64,000 nt of DNA from Limosilactobacillus avistercoris (lineage in GTDB: Bacteria; Bacillota; Bacilli; Lactobacillales; Lactobacillaceae). Location of the stretch: NCBI RefSeq assembly GCF_014836425.1, contig NZ_JACSQW010000007.1, positions 1-64,000 of the forward strand, written 5' to 3'. The position numbers and the translations under genes were made by a program. Each line of letters begins with the position of its first letter. Position 1 is the stretch's first letter. Under the pieces are notes generated by a model. It ran no database searches. It had not been told where the DNA came from and saw only the letters and a program-made list of their open reading frames with translations. This document shows positions 36,152-45,937 of this stretch, piece by piece.

Positions 36152-36478
36152 GTGAGTGAGTATATTCCTGAAAACATGGAAGAAGTCGCTGTTCGGGTTG
36201 CTAAGTACCAAGTTCATGGTGAAAAAGTAACACCTGAAGAAGTGATTGAACAAGCAGTTCCTGATATCCTTCAAGCATTATTAGATGAAGCACTTGAAGG
36301 CTGTTATGATGAAGTAAAACGTGATGGTGATAAATTAATCGTAACAGATGTGATGGGCGAACAAGTTGGTGTCGTAACGCCAAAAGGAAAGAGCTTTGTT
36401 GACGATTTTAAGACTGATTCTGACAGCTTAATCAATTATCTTGAAGCGCAAGTCGCTCATATAGTTGGAGGACGGTAA
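36152..36478 (+). CDS. Small acidic protein of unknown function
   Basis: 108 residues, starting with GTG (36152), preceded by AAAGGAAGCGG. Acidic, no membrane segment or known motif. Lies 38 bases after the basic-tailed protein and 7 bases before glycerate kinase, so it is probably part of an operon. Confidence 0.65.
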   Translation: MSEYIPENMEEVAVRVAKYQVHGEKVTPEEVIEQAVPDILQALLDEALEGCYDEVKRDGDKLIVTDVMGEQVGVVTPKGKSFVDDFKTDSDSLINYLEAQVAHIVGGR

Positions 36479-36485
36479 AAAAACG

Positions 36486-37625
36486 ATGAAAATTATAATT
36501 GCTCCTGATTCTTTTAAAGGGAGCCTGACTGCCCGTCAAGCAGCTGATGCAATTGCTCAGGGATTAAAAAGTGCAATTCCGGATGCGGATTACGATTTAA
36601 TTCCAATTGCTGATGGTGGTGAAGGGACAGTGGAAGCATTAGTAACCGCTACAAATGGTCGAGTAATTACCGTGCCTGCACATGATCCTAACGGGAACAC
36701 AATTAAGGCTTGGCTTGGGATCCTTGGCAATTCAAATACTGCTGTTATTGAAACCGCTGCTGCAAGTGGGATCCAATATTTAAATTCCCAGAGTAATCCA
36801 TTAACGGTTAATACGTTTGGGACTGGAGAATTAATTAAAGCTGCACTGGACCATAATGTTGAGCAAATTATTGTTGGCCTTGGTGGTAGCGGGACAACAG
36901 ACGGTGGTGTTGGAATGCTCCGTGCGCTTGGTGCCCATTTTTATGGTCAGGATGAACAAGAACTTTTAGCCGGCGGTGACGAATTGTCTCAGCTGGAAAG
37001 AATTGATTTATCAAAACTAGATCCACGGTTAGCCAAGACTGATATAATTCTTGCGGCAGATGTGACTAATCCCCTGACAGGAAGAGAAGGGGCAGTCACC
37101 GTGTTTGGTCCACAAAAAGGGGTAACTACGGAAATGATTCCGCACTTGGATCAAGCGTTGCAAAATTACGCTGAAGTAATCCGTTGTGATACCGGGAAAG
37201 ATGTTGCTAATCTTGCTGGTGCAGGAGCTGCGGGTGGACTTGGCGCAGCCTTTTTGGCCTTTACAAATGCACAAATTAAGTCTGGAATTCAAACAGTCCT
37301 GAATGCTAGCAATTTTGAACAGCGGGTTAAAAATGCTGATGTTGTAATTACTGGTGAAGGTCAGTTAGATTACCAAACCCAATTTGGAAAAGCACCATAT
37401 GGGGTAGCCAAACTTGCTAAGAAAGTTTCTCCGGAAGTAGTAGTAATTGCTGTTGCTGCTAGTTTAGGAGAACGAGCTACTGACTTATACCAAACAGGGA
37501 TGATTGATGGATTGTTTGCTAGCCAAACTACCGTTAAACCACTATCCGTAGCTATTCAAGAAGCTGCAAGCGATCTTGAGATTACTTCTCAAGGAATCGG
37601 TCATTTAATAAGGGCGTTTAGATAA
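36486..37625 (+). CDS. glxK: Glycerate kinase
   Basis: 379 residues of the GarK/GlxK family, phosphorylating glycerate with ATP. The N-terminal MKIIIAPDSFKGSLTA, PIADGGEGTVEAL, GLGGSGTTDGGVGML and GEGQLDYQTQFGKAP are diagnostic. An in-frame ATG seven codons upstream is not supported: GGAGG at 36466-36470 fits the start at 36486. No glycerate uptake gene is adjacent. Confidence 0.92.
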   Translation: MKIIIAPDSFKGSLTARQAADAIAQGLKSAIPDADYDLIPIADGGEGTVEALVTATNGRVITVPAHDPNGNTIKAWLGILGNSNTAVIETAAASGIQYLNSQSNPLTVNTFGTGELIKAALDHNVEQIIVGLGGSGTTDGGVGMLRALGAHFYGQDEQELLAGGDELSQLERIDLSKLDPRLAKTDIILAADVTNPLTGREGAVTVFGPQKGVTTEMIPHLDQALQNYAEVIRCDTGKDVANLAGAGAAGGLGAAFLAFTNAQIKSGIQTVLNASNFEQRVKNADVVITGEGQLDYQTQFGKAPYGVAKLAKKVSPEVVVIAVAASLGERATDLYQTGMIDGLFASQTTVKPLSVAIQEAASDLEITSQGIGHLIRAFR

Positions 37626-37627
37626 AA

Positions 37628-37666
37628 AATAACGAGGTCGGTGAATTATTCACCGACCTCGTTATT
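37628..37666. terminator. Perfect 18-bp stem terminator
   Basis: AATAACGAGGTCGGTGAA (37628-37645) pairs exactly with 37649-37666, loop TTA. The minus strand continues TTTTTTA; it ends at the base before the stop codon of the convergent gene. Confidence 0.88.
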
Positions 37667-37894
37667 TTATACTCGCTTTTTAACCTCATATACCTTAACT
37701 TTATTAGCCTTTGGTTCGGGTTGCGCATCCTTAGCGTAGAAGATCGCATACTCTTCATCATCTGGACCTTTAGCAATGACGAGATCATCAGCTTCACGTT
37801 CACGTTTGAAGATTTGTCCTTTCCGTACGGCTTCATTGTAGTCATGAATGTTGGCGATTGAATCACCAGGGTTAAAGAAAATTCGTGTTTCCAT
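37667..37894 (-). CDS. Small hypothetical protein
   Basis: 75 residues, charged and soluble, no recognisable motif (METRIFFNPGDSIANIHDYN start). Ribosome site AAGGAGG precedes the ATG. It lies 14 bases after the PEBP-family gene on the same strand, so they are likely co-transcribed. Confidence 0.65.
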   Translation of the reverse strand: METRIFFNPGDSIANIHDYNEAVRKGQIFKREREADDLVIAKGPDDEEYAIFYAKDAQPEPKANKVKVYEVKKRV

Positions 37895-37908
37895 TTGTTT
37901 GTTCCTCC

Positions 37909-38415
37909 TTATGCACGGCTTGGAATATCAAATTTAGCTTGGGCTAAAATGTGATTTTTAGCGGTATGGATAAAGTCATTTAGCCAATACCGATTCTCAA
38001 GTGGTAATTGCTCATCAAGTGCGTAAACCTTTAATGTATAATGATGAGTTTTATCAGGTGGTTGTGGTCCAACATAACTACTGGAAATGGCAGGATTACC
38101 ATTAACTAAAGAACCAGCATTACTGTTGTTTCCTTGAACAAATTTGTTGCTTAGTTCTCGACTGGCATTTGCTGGAATAGAGGTCATTGTGGCAGGAATA
38201 TTTGCTGCCAACCAGTGGATCCAAGTGAAACCACAAACCGGAACAGAATCATAGTCAACGAAAACAATGGCAAAGGTTTTCGTTGTAGCCGGGGCATCGC
38301 TAATTTTGATTGGAAATGATTTGATTGGGTGATCGGCTAACATTGAATTAGCTGGAGCATATTTCCCATACTCATCGGCTAACATTCCGTTAACAAGCGG
38401 GACAGAAATTTTCAT
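37909..38415 (-). CDS. YbhB/YbcL-type phosphatidylethanolamine-binding family protein
   Basis: 168 residues of the bacterial PEBP/Raf-kinase-inhibitor-like family. Motifs: the ligand-site FVDYDSVPVCGFTWIHWLAANIP and GPQPPDKTHHYTLKVYALDEQL. No established substrate. The ATG at 38415 is set by GAGGAG; a GTG three codons earlier overlaps that region. It lies 13 bases after the phosphatase gene. Confidence 0.88.
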   Translation of the reverse strand: MKISVPLVNGMLADEYGKYAPANSMLADHPIKSFPIKISDAPATTKTFAIVFVDYDSVPVCGFTWIHWLAANIPATMTSIPANASRELSNKFVQGNNSNAGSLVNGNPAISSSYVGPQPPDKTHHYTLKVYALDEQLPLENRYWLNDFIHTAKNHILAQAKFDIPSRA

Positions 38416-38428
38416 TAAAATCACTCCT

Positions 38429-39214
38429 CTAAGCTAAGTATAAGTGTTGCAATTCTTTAAGATCATCTGAAGATAAGCCAAGATATTCTTTTAAATAATT
38501 TTGAACATTTCCATAATTGGTATTGATTAACTCGATTGCCTGTTTGATGTAGTCGGGGGAGACTGAGCCGAGAGCCCGGCGGTTTTCTACGACAATCTCA
38601 CTTTCGCCCTTATCGCGGAGTCTTTGAAGCCACCGTTCTCGAAAATCGCGAGTGGCGTCATTGGTCAGAAGGTAATCCTGAAGAATCACTTTTTCTGGTA
38701 CCTGAAGGGCGCTTAGGATCAAGTAAGCAGCCATTCCCGTGCGGTCCTTTCCTGCAGTGCAGTGAAAGAGGTTAGCTTGAGTCGGCTCGTTGCTCAAAAG
38801 GAGCTTAAACATTTGCTGGTAAGCTGCTTTCGCGGTTGGTACTTCTACCATCCGTCGATAAACATCGAGCATGTGCTGGTAACCATTTCCCGGTTTCAGG
38901 ATCCGACTCATAATCTCTTCATCGCTGTGGGAAGCATCGGTTTCATCAGATTTAAACACGGGAAGATGGTAGTAATTAGCAGTTTGGGGAAGTTTATCTG
39001 GCGCTTGCTTAACTTCTTCGGGAGCCCGTAAGTCAATATCAATTGTAACGGGGATCGCTGCTAAAGTATTTAAATCATGTTCGTTTAAGTTGGCAAGGGA
39101 ACCGGAACGAATTAACCGGTGCCACTTTACATGACGTCCATCAGTAGTTTCGTAGCCACCCAGATCACGGAAGTTATGACCGCTCTGAATGTCTAGTAGG
39201 CGTTGATCCGTCAT
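38429..39214 (-). CDS. Tyrosine/serine protein phosphatase family protein
   Basis: 261 residues. The P-loop HCTAGKDRTG (about 147-156) holds the catalytic cysteine and arginine; NFRDLGGYET near the N-terminus and the C-terminal helices fit the bacterial LipA/YvcJ-like tyrosine phosphatases (family Y_phosphatase3). Could dephosphorylate proteins or phosphoinositides; the substrate is unknown. AGGAGG precedes the ATG. First gene of a three-gene leftward operon. Confidence 0.88.
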   Translation of the reverse strand: MTDQRLLDIQSGHNFRDLGGYETTDGRHVKWHRLIRSGSLANLNEHDLNTLAAIPVTIDIDLRAPEEVKQAPDKLPQTANYYHLPVFKSDETDASHSDEEIMSRILKPGNGYQHMLDVYRRMVEVPTAKAAYQQMFKLLLSNEPTQANLFHCTAGKDRTGMAAYLILSALQVPEKVILQDYLLTNDATRDFRERWLQRLRDKGESEIVVENRRALGSVSPDYIKQAIELINTNYGNVQNYLKEYLGLSSDDLKELQHLYLA

Positions 39215-39283
39215 GGCAAAACCTCCTTCATTAGGACAATAAAATACTCAATTGTCCTAAGTACTTTACTTTATAATTGTACC

Positions 39284-40237
39284 CTACTTTAGCCAGTTTG
39301 ATAACTTCTGTGCTAAACGGACGCCACTTTCTGTTGCTCCTGGCTGATCGGGGTGTAAACCATCAGTATAAGTTGTACACCATCCCGTGGTTTCAATTAC
39401 TGGTAGCTGGTGGTTACTTGCTAGGCGACGAATAGGCTCCGCAAAGGTTTGACTGAACGGAATCATGATGAGAATCGGGGGAGTTGGAAAAAGAGAAGTA
39501 ACAAGTGAAAGAAAGTGATCATAACGGCTAGTAAATTGCTTTAATGGGAAACGGCGATCATTAACTCCGAGATTGACGACCACTAAATCAGGATTATTGG
39601 CTTTCCAAGGAGTAGAGGCGTCAAGATGAGTTAAGAAATGTTCTGCAGTGGGAACCTCACCAGTAGCCTGACGCAAGACACCACCCGCAGAATAGGCGAT
39701 CCGGACGTCAGTAGCGTGGAGGAGGTCTACAGCTGTTCCTACATAATTTCTCTCTGGGCGGTAGTCATAGGAGGCATGGCGCCCTGCAACCCAGCATCCC
39801 GCAGTGATTGAGTCTCCAATAAAGTCAATTACAGGAACGCTTGGGGCACTTTCTAAAGTTCCCTGATCAATTTCAACTGAACTAATCGCAAACCCTTGAT
39901 TACCACTCCATACCCGATCAAGATCTGTATTTCCAGCGGTTATGATTTCAATTAAGTGGGATTCAGGATTAGTTTTAATCTTCCAACTATTTTGACTTGC
40001 CTGTTCCCGGTGCCACGGACCGTTGTCGATTCGCCAAGCATATATTTGTGAAGGTGAAAGTTCATTCCGGTTGTCTAACACATTAACCGTTAGTTTACTT
40101 ATACCGTTAGTGGTAAAACGTAGTCGGCTACCGAGGTTAGTAGTATAGAGGGTAGAGACATTGTTTATTTCTTTGATAAACCAACGACCATGTTGGGGAA
40201 TTAAGCTGTAAAGAGAACGCGGAGAGTAGTAATTCAT
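39284..40237 (-). CDS. SGNH/GDSL-family esterase (carbohydrate esterase-like)
   Basis: 317 residues. An N-terminal beta domain (about 1-125) precedes an SGNH hydrolase with FIGDSITAG (nucleophile Ser), the glycine block, NLGVNDR and the catalytic pair in DGLHPDQPG. The two-domain plan resembles CE2-type acetyl esterases acting on sugars. No signal peptide, so it acts in the cytoplasm. AAAGGA supports the ATG at 40237 rather than one seven codons earlier. Divergent from galK across a region with cre sites, so catabolite control may apply to both. Confidence 0.82.
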   Translation of the reverse strand: MNYYSPRSLYSLIPQHGRWFIKEINNVSTLYTTNLGSRLRFTTNGISKLTVNVLDNRNELSPSQIYAWRIDNGPWHREQASQNSWKIKTNPESHLIEIITAGNTDLDRVWSGNQGFAISSVEIDQGTLESAPSVPVIDFIGDSITAGCWVAGRHASYDYRPERNYVGTAVDLLHATDVRIAYSAGGVLRQATGEVPTAEHFLTHLDASTPWKANNPDLVVVNLGVNDRRFPLKQFTSRYDHFLSLVTSLFPTPPILIMIPFSQTFAEPIRRLASNHQLPVIETTGWCTTYTDGLHPDQPGATESGVRLAQKLSNWLK

Positions 40238-40323
40238 GATAAAGATTCCTTTCGTCATTTAAATAATTATAAAACTTTAGGACTTGCTAATGAGGACTAA
40301 ATTAGCGGTATGACAGTCTTTTA

Positions 40324-40340
40324 TAGAAAGCGCTTTCAAC
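40324..40340. promoter_or_regulatory. cre-like site (CcpA)
   Basis: AGAAAGCGCTTTCAAC; on the minus strand TGAAAGCGCTTTCT, one base off the TGNAANCGNNNNCA pattern. Located between the esterase and galK. Confidence 0.65.
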
Positions 40341-40355
40341 GTTAACTATTCAAAA

Positions 40356-40420
40356 ATGAAAGCGCTTGTTGACAAATGAGGTAAAAGAGTCTAAATTATA
40401 GTTTAGTAAAAGTTTACTAA
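40356..40420 (+). promoter_or_regulatory. galK promoter with cre and GalR-type operator
   Basis: TGAAAGCGCTTGTT (40357-40370) is a cre-like site touching the -35 box TTGACA (40369-40374). The -10 is probably TAAATT (40392-40397, 17-base spacer). Immediately downstream, TTAGTAAA-AG-TTTACTAA (40403-40420) is a perfect palindrome in operator position; almost the same palindrome lies upstream of lacS (56006-56023). Inferred as the GalR site. Confidence 0.7.
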
Positions 40421-40464
40421 TTTGGTTAGCCACTTTGTCTAAGTGGTCATGGAGGTATTTTGAC

Positions 40465-41643
40465 ATGGATAAGCAAGATTTTCTTAAAGAATATCAAGAC
40501 ACATTTAAGGAACCCGGAAAGGATGTTTTCTTCTCTCCTGGTCGAATTAATGTGATTGGTGAACACACGGATTACAATGGTGGTCATGTTTTCCCATGTG
40601 CAATTAGTATTGGTACTTATGGTGTTTACGGTCCACGTGAAGACACTACGGTAGCAATCTATTCAGCTAATTCAGCTAAGGTTGAAAATAGTAAGATCAT
40701 TACTTTTGATATTAATGATGAACAACCACAATCAGCTGATGACGAAAAGTGGGTTAACTACTTTAAGGGGATGCTTGTTTACCTTAAGCAACGCGGTTAC
40801 AAGATTGACCACGGTTTTAACCTATACATTCATGGCTTCTTACCATACGGTTCTGGCCTTTCATCCTCGGCTTCAATTGAAATGCTGATGGGGGACATCT
40901 TAAAGGAAGAATTCAATTTGGACATTGATGAGATCGATCTCGTTAAGCTTGGTCAAAAGACTGAAAATGACTTTGTTGGGTTGAATTCTGGAATCATGGA
41001 CCAATTTGCTGTTGGAATGGGGAAGAAAGATAATGCTATCTTCCTCGACTGCAATAGTTTGGAATACAAGTACTTACCACTTGAATTGGGCGACTATGAA
41101 ATTATTATCATGAGTACCAATAAGACCCACTCATTAGCTAGTTCAAAGTACAACGAACGGGTTCAAGAATGTGAAGAAGCTGTAAAGCGTCTCAGCAAGA
41201 AGTTAGATATTAACAAGCTTGGTGAAATTGATCCAGAAACCTTTGATCAATACACTTACTTAATTAATGATGATACTTTGATTCGTCGTGCACGTCACGC
41301 TGTTAGTGAAAATGAACGGACTAAGCGTGCTATTGATGCAATGGAAAAGGGTGACCTTAAAGAACTTGGCCGGTTAATCAACGCTTCTCATGTTTCATTG
41401 AAGTATGACTACGAAGTTACTGGTAAGGAACTTGATACTTTGGCAGAAAATGCTTGGGATCAACCAGGATGCCTTGGTGCTCGGATGGTCGGCGGTGGAT
41501 TTGCCGGTAGTGCAATCGCCATCGTTAAGAAGTCCGAAGCCGAAAACTTCAAGAAGAACATTGGTAAGATTTACCGTGACAAGATTGGTTACGACGCTAG
41601 CTTCTACGATGCCGAAGTTGTCGACGGACCACACAAGTTATAA
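40465..41643 (+). CDS. galK: Galactokinase
   Basis: 392 residues of the GHMP kinase family, first enzyme of the Leloir pathway (galactose to galactose-1-phosphate). Motifs: SPGRINVIGEHTDYNGG, the ATP loop LPYGSGLSSSASIE, and GARMVGGGFAGSAIAIV. GGAGG at 40451-40455 sets the ATG at 40465. Promoter with cre and GalR-type sites. Separated from galT by 230 bases filled by a hairpin-repeat element that starts in the galK stop codon, which could modulate downstream galT expression. Confidence 0.96.
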   Translation: MDKQDFLKEYQDTFKEPGKDVFFSPGRINVIGEHTDYNGGHVFPCAISIGTYGVYGPREDTTVAIYSANSAKVENSKIITFDINDEQPQSADDEKWVNYFKGMLVYLKQRGYKIDHGFNLYIHGFLPYGSGLSSSASIEMLMGDILKEEFNLDIDEIDLVKLGQKTENDFVGLNSGIMDQFAVGMGKKDNAIFLDCNSLEYKYLPLELGDYEIIIMSTNKTHSLASSKYNERVQECEEAVKRLSKKLDINKLGEIDPETFDQYTYLINDDTLIRRARHAVSENERTKRAIDAMEKGDLKELGRLINASHVSLKYDYEVTGKELDTLAENAWDQPGCLGARMVGGGFAGSAIAIVKKSEAENFKKNIGKIYRDKIGYDASFYDAEVVDGPHKL

Positions 41644-41832
41644 GAGTGCGAAGCCAGCAGAGGACTTGCGGTTGGCTAACGATTTCTTCTGGTGAGGACG
41701 TGACATGTCACGTCTAGCCAGAAGGTCGTTAGCTCTAGCAAGTCCCTGGCTGAGCACGTTTCGGCTATGTTGCCTAGAAATACTAGCTCTAAGAAACTCG
41801 GGCGAAGCACATTTCAGCTATATTGCCTAGAA
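41643..41832 (+). repeat. Variable-hairpin element C
   Basis: 5' end AGAGTGCGAAGCC; nested stems GCCAG/CTGGC, GGACTTGC/GCAAGTCC, GCTAACGA/TCGTTAGC, TTCTGG/CCAGAA, and palindromic tip GACGTGACATGTCACGTC. The tail GAGCACGTTTCGGCTATG with TTGCCTAGAA ends at 41779; a second tail follows to 41832. It lies between galK and galT. Confidence 0.82.
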
Positions 41833-41874
41833 CAGGCTTGAGAAAAGAATTAAAGTGAGTGGGGGAATTAAAAG

Positions 41875-43323
41875 ATGAAGTTAATCGAAAAATTTGCTGA
41901 TGATGTAATTGCCAGTGGAGCATATAAGCCACTTGACAAGATTTATGTAATGAACAAGATTCGTGGCTTTGTTGGCGACGAAGATGTTGATGGTAATGAA
42001 GACCAACCGGTTGTTGCCCAATTAGTTGATCTAGCTGTTAAGCGGGGCAAGATTGAGGACGGTCAAACAGAACGGGAAATTTTGAATGATCAGCTTTATG
42101 ACTTAATGACACCACGTCCATCTGTTGTTAACGAAGAATTCTGGGAAAAATATCAACAATCTCCAGACACTGCTACTAACTGGTTCTACAAGTTAATGAC
42201 ATCAAATGATTACGTTAAGGTTGCTGCGATTAAGAAGAACATTGTTTTCGATCGCCCAACTAAGTACGGTAATCTTGAAATTACTATTAATCTTTCTAAG
42301 CCAGAAAAGGATCCAAAGGCAATTGCGGCTGCTGCTCATGACACCAAGAAGAAGTACCCACAATGTGCCCTTTGCATGGAAAATGAAGGTTACAAGGGTC
42401 GTCTTGGACAAGCGGCACGGAGTAATCACCGGGTAATTCGGATGATGATTGGCGGTCATAAGTGGGGTTTTCAATACTCGCCATATGCTTACTTCAACGA
42501 ACACTGCATTTTCCTTGATAGCAAACACGAACCCATGCAAATTAATCGGCAAACTTTGATTAATTTAGTGGAAATTGAAAAGCAATTGCCAGCCTACTTT
42601 GTTGGTTCTAATGCCGACTTACCAATTGTTGGTGGTTCCATGTTGGCCCACGAACACTACCAAGGTGGTCGTCACAGCTTCCCAATGATGAAGGCTGAAA
42701 TCAAGAAGCCATTGCACTTTGACGAATATCCTGATGTTGAAGCCGGGATTGTTAACTGGCCAATGAGTGATATTCGGTTAACTAGTGCCAACACGACTGA
42801 ACTAATTAATCTTGGTTCCCATATTATTGACGTTTGGGATCACTATGATGATGAAAGTCTTTCATTGAAGGCCTTTGACGGTGATACTCGTCACCACACA
42901 GTTACCCCAATTATGCACCGTGATGGGAAGAAGTTTGTTCTTGACCTTGTTTTACGTGACAACAACACTAGTGACAAGTACCCACTAGGTATCTTCCACC
43001 CACACGAAAAATTATGGCACATCAAGAAGGAAAACATCGGTTTAATCGAAGTTATGGGCCGGGCAATCTTACCAGCACGGTTAAAAGATGAATTAGCTGA
43101 AGTAAAGAAGTTCTGGCTAGGCGAAGCAAATAATATTGCTGATAGTCACCTTCCATGGGCTAAGGAAATCGCCGAAAAGATGGAAATTAACGCTGATAAC
43201 GTTGATGAAATCATGGAACAAGAATTAGCCAATGTCTTTGCTAACGTTCTTGAAAATGCCGGTGTCTTTAAGGATGATGAAGCCGGGAACGCTGGTTGGG
43301 ATCGCTTTATCGCTCAATTATAA
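41875..43323 (+). CDS. galT: UDP-glucose--hexose-1-phosphate uridylyltransferase (class II)
   Basis: 482 residues of the Firmicutes-type GalT, converting galactose-1-phosphate and UDP-glucose to glucose-1-phosphate and UDP-galactose. Characteristic are YPQCALCMENEGYKGR, the HEHYQGG active-site motif (LAHEHYQGGRHSFPM) and YSPYAYFNEHCIF. Preceded by GTGGGGGAATT, a modest ribosome site. galE is not in the window. Confidence 0.95.
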   Translation: MKLIEKFADDVIASGAYKPLDKIYVMNKIRGFVGDEDVDGNEDQPVVAQLVDLAVKRGKIEDGQTEREILNDQLYDLMTPRPSVVNEEFWEKYQQSPDTATNWFYKLMTSNDYVKVAAIKKNIVFDRPTKYGNLEITINLSKPEKDPKAIAAAAHDTKKKYPQCALCMENEGYKGRLGQAARSNHRVIRMMIGGHKWGFQYSPYAYFNEHCIFLDSKHEPMQINRQTLINLVEIEKQLPAYFVGSNADLPIVGGSMLAHEHYQGGRHSFPMMKAEIKKPLHFDEYPDVEAGIVNWPMSDIRLTSANTTELINLGSHIIDVWDHYDDESLSLKAFDGDTRHHTVTPIMHRDGKKFVLDLVLRDNNTSDKYPLGIFHPHEKLWHIKKENIGLIEVMGRAILPARLKDELAEVKKFWLGEANNIADSHLPWAKEIAEKMEINADNVDEIMEQELANVFANVLENAGVFKDDEAGNAGWDRFIAQL

Positions 43324-43362
43324 TTCGGTCTAGACAAGTTAAAGGTGCTCCGAGTAAAATAA

Positions 43363-44382
<1,020 letters not shown>

Positions 44383-44387
44383 AAATT

Positions 44388-44425
44388 AAAGGGACCGGAA
44401 GAAAAAATTCTTCTGGTCCCTTTAA
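44388..44425 (+). terminator. Terminator of the gal operon
   Basis: AAAGGGACCGGAAGAA (44388-44403) pairs with 44408-44423, one G-U pair, then AATTT. A T-rich minus strand suggests it also works for the pepV side. Confidence 0.8.
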
Positions 44426-44455
44426 TTTACTGTAATTTAATTTGTTGAGAGAAGA

Positions 44456-44588
44456 GTTCTCAGCAACATAGCCTAAACGTGCTCAGCCTAACCTTCTTCA
44501 TGCTAACGACCTCCACCTCCGACGACGAGACGTCGATCGGCGGAGAAATCGTTAGCTACCGGAAGGTTTTAACGGCTTCGCACTCTAA
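44456..44588 (-). repeat. Variable-hairpin element D
   Basis: On the minus strand it starts AGAGTGCGAAGCC 3 bases after the pepV stop. Stems: AGCC/GGCT, AACCTTC/GAAGGTT, GCTAACGA/TCGTTAGC, CTCC-CC/GG-GGAG, with a GACG/CGTC tip; tail GAGCACGTTTAGGCTATG with TTGCTGAGAA. It shares the GCTAACGA stem with element C and the tip with element E. Confidence 0.8.
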
Positions 44589-44590
44589 TC

Positions 44591-45925
44591 TTAATCTACA
44601 CACAACCTCTTTATTGCTTGGGCGTAGATTTCCATGGCTTTGAACATGTCCTTAAGTGGCCACTGTTCGTTAGCTTGGTGCATATAATCTGGGGTAGTAG
44701 GCAACATTCCACCAAAGGCTACACAATTGTTCATCGTCCGGGCAAAGGTAGCACCACCAGAAATTTGTGGAGTAGCAGAAGAATCACCAGCTTGCTCCTT
44801 GTAGACGTCCATAAGCGTCTGAATTAGCTTGCTGTCCTTTGGTACGTATAGTGGGGCCACGTAGTCAAAATGGACGTATTTGAGGTCATATGGGGCCACT
44901 TTTTCTTGTAATGTTTTAAGAAGTTTATCCCGATCAACCGTTACGGGAATCCGGAGATCAATTTGCATCCGGGTTTCCTTTTCGTTGATTTCTAAGCTTG
45001 AAATGTTCATCGTTAATTGGCCTGATTCATCTTCGACCTTACCGAAGACGTTTGAACCGGTGGCATCTTCCTTGAATAATTCACCAATGAACTTTAGTGG
45101 CTTGAAGTCAAAGACATCATTCAGTGCAATAGCAAGGCGCAAAACAGCGTTAGTGCCTTCTGGTGCTAACATAGCGTGGACAGATTTTCCGAGGACGGTG
45201 ATCGAGTGATCATCACTGGTATATTTGAAACCATGTTTATCAAGGGCGGCCTTAACTTCATCTTGCTTTGGCCCGTCATAAACGGCTTTATCTGGAACGG
45301 CGTTAAAGGCATTCTTTAAACTCAATTTAAGTTGATCAGTTCCAGGACCAACAAGGTAGGATTGTTGGAGCCCTTTTTCAGCGTAAATTAATGGGAACTC
45401 AGCATCGGGAGAAATCCCACTATCGATTTGACTTTCTTTCTTGTTATACTGAGCAATTCCCCGCCAAAGGATCTCTTCGTCAGTCCCGTAAATAAACCGG
45501 ATACGTTGATTAAACTGATAACCACGATCCATTAACGCTTTAACAGCGAAGAGGGCAGCGATTCCTGGACCCTTATCATCTTGGGAACCACGACCATAAA
45601 CCGCATCATTGACGACTGTTCCCTTGAATGGATCATGTTCCCAGGTTTTTGGATCACCTGCTGGAACAGTGTCAAGGTGACAAATCACACCAAAGATCTT
45701 GTCACCTTCACCAACTTCCGCGTATCCATAGTAGCCATCAGGATCTTCATAGGTTTTGAAACCAAGACTCTTGCAGATTTCCATCATTTTATCAAGGGCG
45801 TTACGAATGCCGCGGCCAAATGGTGCACCATCTTCAGCGGGTTGGTTAAATGATGGAACAGAAATTAAATCAGTAAGTGCCTTAACAGCTTCTTGTTGTT
45901 CTTGTTCAGTTACTAGCTGTGTCAT
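44591..45925 (-). CDS. pepV: Dipeptidase PepV (M20 family)
   Basis: 444 residues, a cytosolic zinc peptidase. The metal-binding motifs are visible: FGVICHLDTVPAG, VYGRGSQDDKGPG, YGTDEEILWRG, and the final zinc histidine in TPDYMHQANE. It hydrolyses dipeptides and some aminoacyl substrates. AGGAGG precedes the ATG. It follows the YfcC-type carrier by 12 bases on the same strand, so peptide or amino-acid transport and cleavage are probably coupled. Confidence 0.93.
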   Translation of the reverse strand: MTQLVTEQEQQEAVKALTDLISVPSFNQPAEDGAPFGRGIRNALDKMMEICKSLGFKTYEDPDGYYGYAEVGEGDKIFGVICHLDTVPAGDPKTWEHDPFKGTVVNDAVYGRGSQDDKGPGIAALFAVKALMDRGYQFNQRIRFIYGTDEEILWRGIAQYNKKESQIDSGISPDAEFPLIYAEKGLQQSYLVGPGTDQLKLSLKNAFNAVPDKAVYDGPKQDEVKAALDKHGFKYTSDDHSITVLGKSVHAMLAPEGTNAVLRLAIALNDVFDFKPLKFIGELFKEDATGSNVFGKVEDESGQLTMNISSLEINEKETRMQIDLRIPVTVDRDKLLKTLQEKVAPYDLKYVHFDYVAPLYVPKDSKLIQTLMDVYKEQAGDSSATPQISGGATFARTMNNCVAFGGMLPTTPDYMHQANEQWPLKDMFKAMEIYAQAIKRLCVD

Positions 45926-45937
45926 AATTTATTCCTC

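Noticed and set aside
41643-41832. Integron attC site, suggested by GTTAG-type boxes in the hairpin element
   Set aside because: GTTAGC lies in the middle of the stem, not at the ends as R boxes, there is no cassette order, and no integrase is present.
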